The notes: generated by a model not told the origin, from the sequence alone. Positions 25,184 through 35,460 are shown, numbered from the stretch's first letter. The stretch is DNA of 64,000 bases from Actinocrinis puniceicyclus (GCF_018283645.1 NZ_JAGSXH010000015.1:22015-86014), one strand, 5' to 3'. A program made the numbers and translations.

Positions 25184-25219
25184 CCGAGGGCCGCAACCGG
25201 CCGGCCGTGAGGTCGAACG

Positions 25220-25262
25220 CACCGGCGGCATGCACCCGATGAGTGATCGGGTGCATGCCGCC
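25220..25262. terminator. bidirectional terminator between the Eis-like gene and acsA
   Basis: A perfect 19-bp inverted repeat (CCGGCGGCATGCACCCGAT at 25220-25238 and its complement at 25244-25262) with a 5-nt loop lies between two converging genes. No T run follows on either side, but the stem is long and stable, as is common for actinobacterial terminators. Confidence 0.82.
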
Positions 25263-25276
25263 GGGTGGCGAACCGC

Positions 25277-27235
<1,959 letters not shown>

Positions 27236-27387
27236 ACGAGCTCCTCGTCAGACGTCCGTTTGCGGGCCGGACGGAGGCACGGCGCAGCGCCGCGCCGCCG
27301 TGGTCGGTGTGAGCTTCTCTCAGCCCAACAGCAGACCAGTACTCATGCTGTTACGCAAGGGTTTCCGGCCAATATAGGTCTAGACCA

Positions 27388-27420
27388 CACCGCCGGCGAG
27401 GTCGCGCCTCGCCGGCGGTG
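27388..27420 (-). terminator. terminator after the SatP-type transporter gene
   Basis: A perfect 13-bp stem (CACCGCCGGCGAG at 27388-27400 with its complement at 27408-27420) and a 7-nt loop lies 63 nt beyond the transporter stop, before acsA. It lacks a strong T tract. It probably limits read-through into acsA. Confidence 0.75.
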
Positions 27421-27482
27421 CGGTGCAATTGGGCGTCGGCCGGGGCGCGGCTTCGGCCCGATGGTGCCTCTTGGCCGTCTGC

Positions 27483-28085
27483 TCAGCGCGGCAGGGTCGG
27501 CAGCACGTCCCGCCGGTGCGTTGCGTTGATGACCGTGGCTGCCGCCGCGTACCAGGCGGCGACACCAGTGGCGATGCCGAGCCATCCGCCGATCTTGGTC
27601 ATCGTGTCCGGAGCGGGTGTGCCGTTCTGGAACGCGCCGATGGCGAGGAACAGGAAGGCGAGCGTCAGGAGCACGAAGACGACTAGCACGGCCAGCGAGG
27701 TGCGTAGCGCCGCGACGGTCATAAACGCGGTGAAGATCGCCCAGAGCAGTAGATAGAGGCCGATCGCCTGGTGCACATCGCCGCTGGCTGCGGTCAGGTG
27801 GGTGTTGATGTACCAGAAGGACAGCCAGAACGCGCCGAACGAGCTGAACGCGGTGGCGCCGAACGTGTTGCCGCGCCTGAATTCCCACATGCCGGCCAGC
27901 AGTTGGGCGATACCGCCGTAGAAGGTGGCGAGGCCCAGCACGATGGTGATCGCGCCGGTCTCCTTGATGAGGTTGGCGTTGCCGAAGGAGAGCGCCAGCG
28001 TGGTCATCGCGAACCCGGCGAGACCGAGTGGCGCGGGATCGGCGACGGTCACCGGGGTGCTAGTCGTGGGTGCTTCGTTGCTCAC
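27483..28085 (-). CDS. acetate uptake transporter (AceTr/SatP/YaaH family)
   Basis: This is a 200-residue membrane protein with six predicted helices. The family motif N/DPxPLGL appears as DPAPLGLAGFAMTT near residue 17, and FWYINTH and FYGGIAQLLAGMWEF are typical AceTr segments. These channels/symporters take up acetate and succinate. It is encoded next to acsA on the same strand and next to a LytS/LytTR two-component pair, making an uptake-activation-regulation group. The start codon at 28085 (ATG) is followed by a short hydrophilic N-terminus. Substrate is inferred from family and context. Confidence 0.93.
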   Translation of the reverse strand: MSNEAPTTSTPVTVADPAPLGLAGFAMTTLALSFGNANLIKETGAITIVLGLATFYGGIAQLLAGMWEFRRGNTFGATAFSSFGAFWLSFWYINTHLTAASGDVHQAIGLYLLLWAIFTAFMTVAALRTSLAVLVVFVLLTLAFLFLAIGAFQNGTPAPDTMTKIGGWLGIATGVAAWYAAAATVINATHRRDVLPTLPR

Positions 28086-28355
28086 GACCGTGATCCTTTC
28101 GACCAGACATGAGGCCCGCTCCGCGCCCCGGTCGGCGTTCGCTCGTCCGGTGTCCGGGTTGGGCCAGTGGTTGTCAGCCCCTGAACTGGGACCTGCTCCG
28201 GTCGTCCCCAGCTTTCGGTGTTCTCATGACGGGACAGGGCTTCGTTGCGCCGAGTGGCCTAACGAGCGCGCCGACCGGTTCGACGTATTTCGAAACAGCC
28301 TGGAGCTGCGGCTTTCCGGTCGCGTCACGCCCGGAGGGGTTCCCCCCGCGGTAGC

Positions 28356-29111
28356 TCAGCGCTGTCGATTGGCGTCTCCGAGCAACCGATCCCGCAGTTC
28401 GCGGGCATGACGCCGACTGACCGCGAGTGTCTTGTCACCGACCTTCACAGTCGTATGCCCGGCGTCCCAGCGGACCTCCTGAATATGCCGCAGCGCGACG
28501 AGGTACGAGCGGTGGATTCGGGCGAACCCGTATGGGGTCCAGCGCTCCTCGAGCGTCGCCAGCGATATCCGCACCAAGTGCGACCCGGCGGCTGTATGCA
28601 ACCGTGCGTAGTCACCGTGCGCCTCGACGTACCGGATCTGCGACCGGGTCAGGAACCGGGTGACGCCGGCGAGTTCGACCGGCACGACTTCGTCGTCGCT
28701 AGGGGCTGAACGGGTGCGTGCGTGCAGGCGTTCATGCACCCTCCGGACTGCTTCGGCGAGCCGATCCTGTCGCACCGGCTTGAGCACGTAGTCCACGGCA
28801 TGCAGCTCGAACGCCCCGACCGCGAAGTCCTCGTGCGCGGTGATGAACACGATCTGTGGGCTGTCCGCTCGGCGCGCCAGGGTGCGTGCGATGTCCAAGC
28901 CCGTCGCGCCGGGCATTCGGATGTCCAGGAAGAGCGCGTCGATCCGCTGTTCGCTGGTCAGTACGCGGATGGCCTCGGCGCCTGACGAGGCGGTCCGGAT
29001 ACTGCCGATCCGGGTGTCCGCGCTGAGCAGGTAGGTCAGCTCCTCCAGAGCGGGCCGCTCGTCATCGACGGCCAACACGGCCAGGCCGGGGCGGTCCAAC
29101 GGCTGGGTCAT
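28356..29111 (-). CDS. LytTR-family response regulator
   Basis: This is a 251-residue regulator. The receiver (about 10-125) has D16/D17, phosphoacceptor D63 in LFLDIRMP, and K111 in VLKPVR. A LytTR DNA-binding domain spans about 145-245 (RYVEAHGDYARLHT, RIHRSYLVAL, LAVSRRHARELRDRL). The ATG at 29111 overlaps the kinase stop (ATGA), so they are translated together. Such pairs (LytS/LytR, BtsS/BtsR, YpdA/YpdB) often sense small carboxylates such as pyruvate. Here the pair sits upstream of an acetate transporter gene on the same strand, 270 nt away, which is a plausible target. Confidence 0.93.
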   Translation of the reverse strand: MTQPLDRPGLAVLAVDDERPALEELTYLLSADTRIGSIRTASSGAEAIRVLTSEQRIDALFLDIRMPGATGLDIARTLARRADSPQIVFITAHEDFAVGAFELHAVDYVLKPVRQDRLAEAVRRVHERLHARTRSAPSDDEVVPVELAGVTRFLTRSQIRYVEAHGDYARLHTAAGSHLVRISLATLEERWTPYGFARIHRSYLVALRHIQEVRWDAGHTTVKVGDKTLAVSRRHARELRDRLLGDANRQR

Positions 29112-30301
29112 TCGCTCTCCCGTCGGGTGATCGGCCTTCTGCGCGACACCGGCTTGGGGATGCGGATGGTGACGGTGGTTCCCTCGCCCGGTGCGCTGTC
29201 CAATTGAAGCCCATGGTCCGAACCGAAGGCCGCCAGAAGCCGTTCTTGGATGTTGGCCACGGCGTGAGCGTCTGACGTGCTCTTTCCGCTTAGTGCCGCG
29301 CCTGCCGTGGAAGGGTCCATCCCGATACCGTCATCCGAGATCGTGATCACGTACTCCTGGTCCGTGTGAGCAGCGGAGACCGTAACCGTTCCCTTGCCTG
29401 ACTTACCTCGAAGGCCGTGTCGCACCGCATTCTCCACCAACGGCTGCAAGCACAGGAACGGCAGCTCCAAGCCCAGGGTCTCCGGCGCGACCCGCACCAC
29501 GAGTTCCAACTGATCGCCGAAACGCGCCTGTTCCAGCTGGAAGTAGCAGTCGATGCACCGCAGTTCTTCGGCGAGGGTGGTCATCGAGCCGCCACGCCGG
29601 AACGAGTACCGGGTGAAGTCGGCGAACTCGAGGAGCAGTTCGCGCGCTCGGGGCGGATCGGTACGCACGAACGATGCGATCGCGGTCAGCGAGTTGTAGA
29701 TGAAGTGCGGCGAGATCTGCGCGCGCAGCGCCCGGATCTCCGCCTCCATCGCGCGCGTGCGTGACTGATCGAGCTGCGCCAGCTCCAGCTGTGACGAGAC
29801 CCAGCGGGCCACCTCGCACACCGCTCGGGTGAGGGCGACCGACGCCGTCGCGTTGTAGGCGGCAAGCGCGCCGACGACTTGGCCGTCGACGATCAAGGGG
29901 GCGATGACCGCGTCGCGGATGGGGCACTCTTCGCTACCGCAGGTGACCCAGTCCAGCAGTTTGACGCGCCCGGTCGCGATGACGTTCTTGGCGTGGACGA
30001 GCGCGTCTTCGGCGTGCCGATCGCCTTCGCCGTCCCAGGCCAGGAGACGCTCGGCGTCTGTGATCGCGACGGCAGCAGTTCCGAGCAGCCGGCGCAGATG
30101 ACGCGCGGATTTACGCGCGGAGTCGGGGGAGAGACCTTCGCGCAGGACGGGCGCCGCGAGGGAAACCGTGTGCATCGCTTCGTAAGCGGCACGCTCTGTC
30201 GGGGTCCCGTAGACGTGGTGTCGTCTGGCCGCCCGAACCGCTGCGCCGACCGGGACGGCCAGCACTCCCGCGACCGCGATCATCGTTGCCGTGGAATCCA
30301 C
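29108..30301 (-). CDS. LytS/YehU-type sensor histidine kinase
   Basis: This 397-residue kinase has one short N-terminal hydrophobic segment (residues 7-22), a GAF-like sensor region (about 60-180), a His_kinase (PF06580) domain with phosphoacceptor His in QISPHFIYNSL, and an ATPase domain with ENAVRHG and DDGIGM. It starts with GTG 30301 and overlaps the response regulator start at its end. The multi-pass 5TM sensor of LytS is absent, so the signal is probably cytoplasmic or read through the GAF domain, which contains a CGSEECPIRD motif with two Cys. Its genomic partners point to control of acetate metabolism, by inference. Confidence 0.92.
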   Translation of the reverse strand: MDSTATMIAVAGVLAVPVGAAVRAARRHHVYGTPTERAAYEAMHTVSLAAPVLREGLSPDSARKSARHLRRLLGTAAVAITDAERLLAWDGEGDRHAEDALVHAKNVIATGRVKLLDWVTCGSEECPIRDAVIAPLIVDGQVVGALAAYNATASVALTRAVCEVARWVSSQLELAQLDQSRTRAMEAEIRALRAQISPHFIYNSLTAIASFVRTDPPRARELLLEFADFTRYSFRRGGSMTTLAEELRCIDCYFQLEQARFGDQLELVVRVAPETLGLELPFLCLQPLVENAVRHGLRGKSGKGTVTVSAAHTDQEYVITISDDGIGMDPSTAGAALSGKSTSDAHAVANIQERLLAAFGSDHGLQLDSAPGEGTTVTIRIPKPVSRRRPITRRESE

Positions 30302-30428
30302 CTACATGACGGTACGTTACGCACAAGATCATGGCCAGGGTGATTGCTCCAGGACCCGACCATAGGCTGACAACCCTGACTGGGTGCGGTGCGATAGCTC
30401 TGCCGGGCGTGGCTTAAGTTTGTCGGTT

Positions 30429-31250
30429 GTGACGACCACTTCCGCTGATCCGCTCGCCGCGCTCGGTTCCCTGCCCGGAGTCGCCGAGGCGGTCGATGAA
30501 GCTCGCGCCGCCGTGGACAGGCTCCGTGCGCACAAGGTGCTGCGGAGTCGCGCTGCAGACGTCAGCGCCGAGTCCGCGTTGCGCGGGGCCCGGGCATCGG
30601 CCGCTGTCGCCGGCGCCGACTGGCCGCTTGAGGAGCTGAGGCGGCGCACTGGTCTGGGTGACGAGCCGGATGCCGGCCTCGTGCGCGGGGCCGTGCGTAT
30701 CTGCGGCGAACTGCCCGAGTTGCTGGTGGTGCTGCGGCAGGCGCCGGCTCAGGCACTGACGAGGATGCACATGCTCGCCGCGGCCGGCCAGATCGAGCCT
30801 GATCGGATCGGGCGACCGCGTGTTGGTGGCGAGCCTGTGACCATCGAGCCGGGCGGTCCATCCACACCGGTGGCAGCGGATGAGGCGGCCGCGCGGCTGA
30901 CCGCCCTCGCCGGGTTGATCGCGGCGCCCAGCAAGGCGCCTGCGCTGGTGGTGGCCGCCGTCGCGCAGGGCGAACTGCTCGCCGCCACTCCCTTCGGGTG
31001 GGGTGACGGACTGCTTGGCCGCGCGGTGTTCCGGCTGCTGCTGGTCGCCCGTGGGCTCGACCCGCAGTCGCTGGTGGTGCCTGAGGTCGGATTCCTGGAC
31101 TTGGGGCTCGAAGCGCGGCGCGCGGCACTTGACGCATACCGAAGCGGCACCGCAGAGGGGCTCGGCTCGTGGATCGCCCACTGCGGGGCTGCGGTCGTGG
31201 GGGGCGCTCAGGAAGCGTTGGCCGTGTGTGAAGCGCTCATGCGTGGCTAA
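30429..31250 (+). CDS. Fic-fold protein with degenerate active site
   Basis: This 273-residue, all-helical protein is conserved in actinomycetes and usually labelled oxidoreductase. The segment TPFGWGDGLLGRAVFRLLLVARGL aligns by eye with the Fic core HPFxxGNGRxxR and its following helix, but the catalytic His is Thr and the anion-hole motif is only partly kept. AMPylation activity is therefore unlikely. GTG 30429 is chosen because homologues start with a similar DPLAALGSLPGVAEAV segment; an in-frame ATG at 30384 lacks support. It is divergent from the LytS gene and lies beside the HAD gene and the probable 6S-like RNA. Function unknown. Confidence 0.75.
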   Translation: MTTTSADPLAALGSLPGVAEAVDEARAAVDRLRAHKVLRSRAADVSAESALRGARASAAVAGADWPLEELRRRTGLGDEPDAGLVRGAVRICGELPELLVVLRQAPAQALTRMHMLAAAGQIEPDRIGRPRVGGEPVTIEPGGPSTPVAADEAAARLTALAGLIAAPSKAPALVVAAVAQGELLAATPFGWGDGLLGRAVFRLLLVARGLDPQSLVVPEVGFLDLGLEARRAALDAYRSGTAEGLGSWIAHCGAAVVGGAQEALAVCEALMRG

Positions 31251-31348
31251 AGGCATCGGCTGGGCCACGGCTGGGCTGCTGGCGAAGCACCCACATACGA
31301 CCCGGTATGACGGTGCACCCCTTCCGCCTCCCGGACCCATAGCCCATT

Positions 31349-31657
31349 CGGGTGATGTGCGCTCCAGGCGCCCGCGGTCGGCCTTTCAAACGCTGCGGGC
31401 CCGGCCTACAAAGGAAGTAACGGCCCGTGAGACCGCTTCTTGAGGAGGCTGGGAAGTAGAAGTCAACTGGCCCGCGGACCGTGTACGGAAGCCCGGAAAC
31501 CCACGCGCGACCGACCCGCGTTAGGGCCCGCCGAGACAGACACAGCGGCTTGAGCCCGTGAGTGGACTGATCTGGCGAATACAAGCGGTGCACGCCTGGT
31601 ATCTCGGACCACCCGTACTAACCGGACGGCGCCCCCAAGTTGACTCGGGGCGCCGTC
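31349..31657 (+). ncRNA. candidate structured RNA, 6S-like (scr3559 type) by position
   Basis: The 467-base gap between the Fic-like and HAD genes has no coding signal but has nested long-range pairing: 31349-31354 with 31610-31615, 31364-31370 (CCAGGCG) with 31593-31599, and 31373-31381 with 31511-31520. Local hairpins lie inside, and a terminator-like stem follows at 31625-31657. In S. coelicolor a 6S-like RNA (scr3559) was described at the same place, between genes for these two proteins; I recall this and could not check it. Strand is chosen from the hairpin at the right end and could be wrong. Ends are approximate. Confidence 0.38.
31625..31657. terminator. terminator hairpin downstream of the HAD gene
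   Basis: GACGGCGCCCC (31625-31635) pairs with GGGGCGCCGTC (31647-31657) around an 11-nt loop. It lies 60 nt past the stop of the minus-strand HAD gene and also at the right end of the candidate RNA, so it could serve either. No clear T run is seen. Confidence 0.65.
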
Positions 31658-31717
31658 GCCCTGTGTATCCGAGCCCTGTGTGTCCGACGCCCAGCGTGTC
31701 CGCGCTTCGGCCGTCGC

Positions 31718-32509
31718 TTACGAGCGCTTCTTGCGGGCGTACCACATGATTCCGGCGGCCGCCGCCGTGCCCACGCCGAGCGCCGTGGCTGCGATGACCG
31801 GCTTGGCCGGAATACTCAGGTTCGCCATCTTGGCCCGCAGCGAGACAGGGTTCGCGAACACCTCGATCTGCCAGTCCCGAGCCGCCGCTTCCTTGCGCAG
31901 CGTTCGGTCCGGGTTGACCGCGCACGGGTGCCCGACAAGCTCGAGCATCGGCAGGTCGGTGATCGAGTCGCTGTAGGCATAGCAGCCGTCGAGGTCGTAA
32001 CCTTCGGCCTCCGCCAAGGCCTTTATCGCGCCGGCCTTGTTGTCGCCATAGGCGTAGAACTCGACCTCGCCCGTGTAGCGGCCGTCGCAGACCACCATCC
32101 GAGTCGCGACGACCTTGTCCGCACCGATCAACTCGCCGATCGGCTCCACCACCTCCGCGCCTGACGACGAGACGATGATGACGTCCCTACCCGCGCTCTT
32201 GTGCTCGGCGATCAGGTCGGCGGCCTCCTGGTAGATCAGCGGGTCGATCAGGTCGTGCAGGGTCTCGGCGACGATCTCCTTGACCTGACCGACGTCCCAG
32301 CCGGTGCACAGCGCGGAGAGGTATTGCCGCATCCGCTCCATCTGATCGTGGTCCGCCCCACCGACGAGGTAGACGAACTGCGCGTAGGCGGTCTTCAGGA
32401 CGGCGCGCCGATTGATCAGCCCGCCCTGGTAAAACGACCGGCCGAACGCCAGTGTCGAGGACTTGGCGATGATCGTCTTGTCGAGATCGAAGAACGCGGC
32501 GGTGCCCAT
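31718..32509 (-). CDS. HAD-IB family phosphatase (SerB/CicA-like) with C-terminal membrane helix
   Basis: This is a 263-residue haloacid-dehalogenase hydrolase of subclass IB. Motif I is FFDLDKT (Asp8, Asp10), motif II is VSSSGAE, the Lys is in GDNKAGA, and motif III is DSITDLPML. A hydrophobic segment at residues 238-256 followed by RKKRS suggests a C-terminal membrane anchor. Related actinobacterial proteins are annotated as morphological-differentiation proteins; relatives elsewhere dephosphorylate phosphoserine or glycerol-phosphates. It is monocistronic, convergent with the Fic-like gene. A very long non-coding region separates it from the tad operon. Confidence 0.93.
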   Translation of the reverse strand: MGTAAFFDLDKTIIAKSSTLAFGRSFYQGGLINRRAVLKTAYAQFVYLVGGADHDQMERMRQYLSALCTGWDVGQVKEIVAETLHDLIDPLIYQEAADLIAEHKSAGRDVIIVSSSGAEVVEPIGELIGADKVVATRMVVCDGRYTGEVEFYAYGDNKAGAIKALAEAEGYDLDGCYAYSDSITDLPMLELVGHPCAVNPDRTLRKEAAARDWQIEVFANPVSLRAKMANLSIPAKPVIAATALGVGTAAAAGIMWYARKKRS

Positions 32510-32965
32510 CGGCGGTGGCTCCCTCAGCTTCTTTCGCCGTTGTACGAAGTGCTAAGCAGTGATGGCAGCCTACGCGTTGCAGTAGCCCGAGCGGTAAGCA
32601 ATCGCGGGTGGTTGGTGAATTCTCCAAGCCCATCGAACGTCTGCGCTCCTTTCGTGCCACGGGTTGCTTCACGAGCGCCCCCGCTGCGTCTGACGGCCGG
32701 CTGTCTGAGATCGGCTCGGCGGTCGATTACACAGCGTGACCGCCTCTGGGATCCGCCCGTGCCGTCTCTCGCGGGTGTGCAAGCGTTCGGATTGCCTCTT
32801 GCATCGGTGTCACGCCAGCTCAGGAGGTCTTCTTTCATCGTTTGGCGTAATGCCGGAGGGGTCAGTTTGCCTTCTGAGCGGTTCGGGTACACCATGGAAG
32901 TCACGGATCGTTCGCGACCGTGCTGCCTTGGCCCGGCTCCTCCCCCCCCGAGCCGCGCCAAGGTG

Positions 32966-33006
32966 ACGACCCCCGCTCTCCCCCCCGGCGGGGGTCGTCT
33001 CTTTTC
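32966..33006 (+). terminator. orphan intrinsic terminator
   Basis: ACGACCCCCGC (32966-32976) pairs perfectly with GCGGGGGTCGT (32988-32998) around an 11-nt C-rich loop and is followed by CTCTTTTCCC. This is a good factor-independent terminator for rightward transcription, yet no plus-strand gene precedes it; the next gene to the left on that strand ends at 31250. An adjacent imperfect hairpin lies at about 32923-32961. Confidence 0.75.
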
Positions 33007-33119
33007 CCGGGAAATCCCAGCCCATCGCCCTCAGCGAGCGAACTCGGCCGGTCGCCGGACGCGCGAGTCGATCATCCCGCAAACGATTCGCTACCTGTGG
33101 GTAACGGCGCGCCCCGGCG

Positions 33120-33142
33120 TTTGATCACCCTGTGTGATCAAA
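33120..33142. promoter_or_regulatory. palindromic operator-like site upstream of tad operon
   Basis: TTTGATCAC and GTGATCAAA form a perfect 9-bp inverted repeat with a 5-nt spacer, about 140 nt before the CpaE-like gene. The symmetry and spacing suggest binding of a dimeric repressor or activator. The cognate regulator is not identifiable. Confidence 0.55.
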
Positions 33143-33169
33143 GCTCTGAAACAGGCCCGTGAGCCGGAG

Positions 33170-33191
33170 TTATCCACAGGGGTTATCCACA
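33170..33191 (+). promoter_or_regulatory. two tandem DnaA boxes
   Basis: TTATCCACA occurs at 33170-33178 and again at 33183-33191, both perfect matches to the strong DnaA box, in the same orientation and 13 bp apart. They lie about 95 nt before the start of the Tad operon. There is no origin-like AT-rich unwinding region or dnaA/dnaN gene nearby, so a regulatory or DnaA-titration role is more likely than an origin. Confidence 0.7.
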
Positions 33192-33283
33192 GATTTCAAA
33201 GAGTGCTGGCCAAGATCCCCTCTTATGTCCCACCGTGATTGAGTGAACACTTTGAGCAATCATCGGGACTTGAGAGGGAACCC

Positions 33284-34141
33284 ATGTCCACCACCACGGC
33301 CTCGAACGCAAGCCACCGCAACGGCGAAGCATCCACCGCAGCCAGGCTCGACCGCGTCAAGTCGCGTCAACGCGCGAACTCGTCCGTCCCGCTGATCGCC
33401 GTGATCGGCGGCTGCGGGGGAGCGGGCGCCTCGACGCTCGCCGCCTCAGTCGCGGTCGCCGCGCTCAGGATGCGTCGGCAGGTCATTCTGTTCGACGCGG
33501 ATTCGCTCGGCGGCGGTCTGGCACCGCTCGTCGCCCTCGGCACCTTGTTGTGCGGCCGCGAGGAGAGAGCGGAACAGCCCTGGCCACACGGCATCGACCC
33601 GCCTGACGGGGAGCCGCTGCCGCAGCGTGATGGTACTGAGCCGGACCTCGCGCTGGTCACCTGGGGTGGTGAAGACGGCGACAGGATCCCTGTCGCAGCT
33701 ATGCGTAACGCGCTACGCACCCTGCGCGGCTCAGCGGACATCGTCGTAGTCGACCTGCCGAGGTGCATCGATGACTCGACTCAACTGGTGCTGGCCGAGG
33801 CGACGCACACGCTCGTGATCGCACCGGTGTCGGAGCGCGCGGCGGTCGCGACCGGACGGTTGTTGCCAAGGCTGGCGCTGCTCGGTCCTCCTCCGCTGCT
33901 CGTCGCCCGGCTGCCCGGCCGCGACGAACTGACCGCCCGGCAGTTCGCGCAGGCCCTCGGCGTGCCCCTGGCCGGAGTCATCAAGCCGCGCCGCGGCTCG
34001 CTGCCGCGTGGCGGACAGGCCGGGCAACTCGGTGGCCGCTATGCCCCCTCCTTGGATCGGTTCAGCCGAAGACTCATCGAGCGCTGTGGGATCGCGAGCG
34101 CGGCCGAAGAGCGCGCCACTGGAACTCAGGTGATCGTATGA
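33284..34141 (+). CDS. CpaE/Ssd-like ATPase of the Tad system
   Basis: This 285-residue MinD/ParA-type ATPase has the deviant Walker A GGCGGAGASTLAAS, FDADSLGGGL as switch region and VVVDLPR as Walker B. It lacks the receiver domain of Caulobacter CpaE, as in mycobacterial Ssd (septum site determining). Such proteins localise or assemble the Tad secretion machine and Ssd also inhibits septation. ATG 33284 has GAGAGGG upstream; the frame is open 45 nt further up without support. Its stop overlaps the TadA start (ATGA). It is the first gene of a seven-gene operon. Confidence 0.9.
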   Translation: MSTTTASNASHRNGEASTAARLDRVKSRQRANSSVPLIAVIGGCGGAGASTLAASVAVAALRMRRQVILFDADSLGGGLAPLVALGTLLCGREERAEQPWPHGIDPPDGEPLPQRDGTEPDLALVTWGGEDGDRIPVAAMRNALRTLRGSADIVVVDLPRCIDDSTQLVLAEATHTLVIAPVSERAAVATGRLLPRLALLGPPPLLVARLPGRDELTARQFAQALGVPLAGVIKPRRGSLPRGGQAGQLGGRYAPSLDRFSRRLIERCGIASAAEERATGTQVIV

Positions 34142-35460
34142 ACCCGCCGAACAACCCGGTCGGCACGGTGGCCTCCAGCGTCGTCAGCTCGGAGTACTCG
34201 CCGCAGTACGAAGGCGTGCTGCGCACCATCAGCAACGAGCTCGCCGCGGGCGTTCTCGCGCCCGAAGTGCCCGACGTCATCGCGGCACTGCGCGCCCGAC
34301 GCTGCCTGCTCGGCCGTGACGCGCTTCAGGCGATCGCCGAATCGCTGTGCGAGCAAGCGCTTGCCGCCGATCCGGTGGCCGGTCTGATCGCCGATCCCGA
34401 CGTGACCGACGTACTGGTGAACGGGCCGACGGAGATCTGGGTCGAACGAGCCAACCGGCTGGAACGGGTGGATGCCGGCTTCCCGGACGAGGCCGCCGTG
34501 CGGAAGTTCGCCCAGCGTCTTGCCGTGCAGGCGGGCCGCCGCTTCGACGACGCATCACCCTTCGTGGACGCCCGCTTGCCCGACGGCACTCGACTGCACG
34601 CCGTGCTTCCACCCGTCGCAGTCAACGGCACCACGGTGTCGCTGCGCATTCCCCGGCGTCGGCTCTACTCACTCGAAGAGCTGACCGAACTCGGCGCACT
34701 CAACGCCACCGCGGCGGCCATCCTCGAGGAGATCGTGCGCAAGCGGGTGCCGTTCCTGGTCACAGGAGGCGCAGGCACCGGAAAGACGACGCTGCTCTCA
34801 ACCCTCCTTTCCCTGTGCGCACCGGACGAGCGCCTCGTGCTCGTGGAGGACTGCGCGGAGCTGATGCCCGATCATCCGCACGTCGTGCGCCTGGAAAGCA
34901 GACCGGCCAACCAGGAGGGCCGCGGTCAGGTGACCATCCGAGACCTGATCAAACAGGCGCTGCGGATGCGTCCGACGAGGATCGTGCTCGGCGAGGCCAG
35001 AGGCGCGGAAATCATGGACCTCTTCAATGCTCTCAATACCGGACACGAGGGTGGCTGCGGCACGCTGCACGCCAATCGGCCGCACGACATCCCGGCCCGC
35101 ATCGAGGCGCTCGCCCTGCTCGCCGGGGTGTCCCGCGAGGCGGTGCACAGCCAGGCTTCCGCGGCGCTGCGCATCGCGATCCACCTCGACCGTAACGAGT
35201 TCGGCCGACGGTACCTCCAGTCGATCGCGGTCGTACGTCGCCGTAACGCCGTCGGGCCGGTGCAGGCGACGCTGGCGGTCAGCTTCGACCAGGGCGGACA
35301 GATGCGCGAATGGCCGGGTCTGCCGCAGTTGCTCGACGAACTGGGTCGTCCGGCCCGACCGGACGCCGCTCTCGTGCCCAGGGGTTTCGAAGCGGAGTTG
35401 ACGCGTGAGTTCCCGGCCACCGCGACGCTGCGAGAACACGAGACACGGGAGCAGCTGTGA
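34138..35460 (+). CDS. tadA: TadA/CpaF-type secretion ATPase
   Basis: This 440-residue ATPase powers Tad/Flp pilus assembly. The N-terminal domain is followed by the secretion ATPase core with Walker A GGAGTGKTT at residues 210-218, LVEDCAEL, the His box LHANRPHDIPARIEAL and Arg-rich LRMRPTRIVLGE. It forms a hexamer at the inner face of the membrane. The start overlaps the CpaE-like stop and its own TGA overlaps the TadB GTG, so the three are coupled. Length is usual for actinobacterial TadA. Confidence 0.96.
   Translation: MNPPNNPVGTVASSVVSSEYSPQYEGVLRTISNELAAGVLAPEVPDVIAALRARRCLLGRDALQAIAESLCEQALAADPVAGLIADPDVTDVLVNGPTEIWVERANRLERVDAGFPDEAAVRKFAQRLAVQAGRRFDDASPFVDARLPDGTRLHAVLPPVAVNGTTVSLRIPRRRLYSLEELTELGALNATAAAILEEIVRKRVPFLVTGGAGTGKTTLLSTLLSLCAPDERLVLVEDCAELMPDHPHVVRLESRPANQEGRGQVTIRDLIKQALRMRPTRIVLGEARGAEIMDLFNALNTGHEGGCGTLHANRPHDIPARIEALALLAGVSREAVHSQASAALRIAIHLDRNEFGRRYLQSIAVVRRRNAVGPVQATLAVSFDQGGQMREWPGLPQLLDELGRPARPDAALVPRGFEAELTREFPATATLREHETREQL

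Larger units (their letters stand above)
32510..33283. other. long regulatory intergenic region between HAD and tad genes
   Basis: This is 774 bases without a supportable gene. It is poorer in GC and has no third-codon bias. It holds C tracts of 7-8, an intrinsic terminator reading rightwards at 32966-33006, a palindrome at 33120-33142, and two DnaA boxes at 33170-33191. An open minus-strand frame (32524-32961) has no ribosome site or codon bias. The orphan terminator suggests a short rightward transcript. Confidence 0.6.

Noticed and set aside
32524..32961. 145-codon minus-strand frame upstream of the HAD gene
   Set aside because: There is no ribosome site, no third-codon GC bias and no recognisable motif; the DNA looks regulatory.
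33170..33191. A replication origin at the DnaA boxes
   Set aside because: Only two boxes are present, without an AT-rich unwinding region or dnaA, dnaN, parA or gyrase genes nearby.
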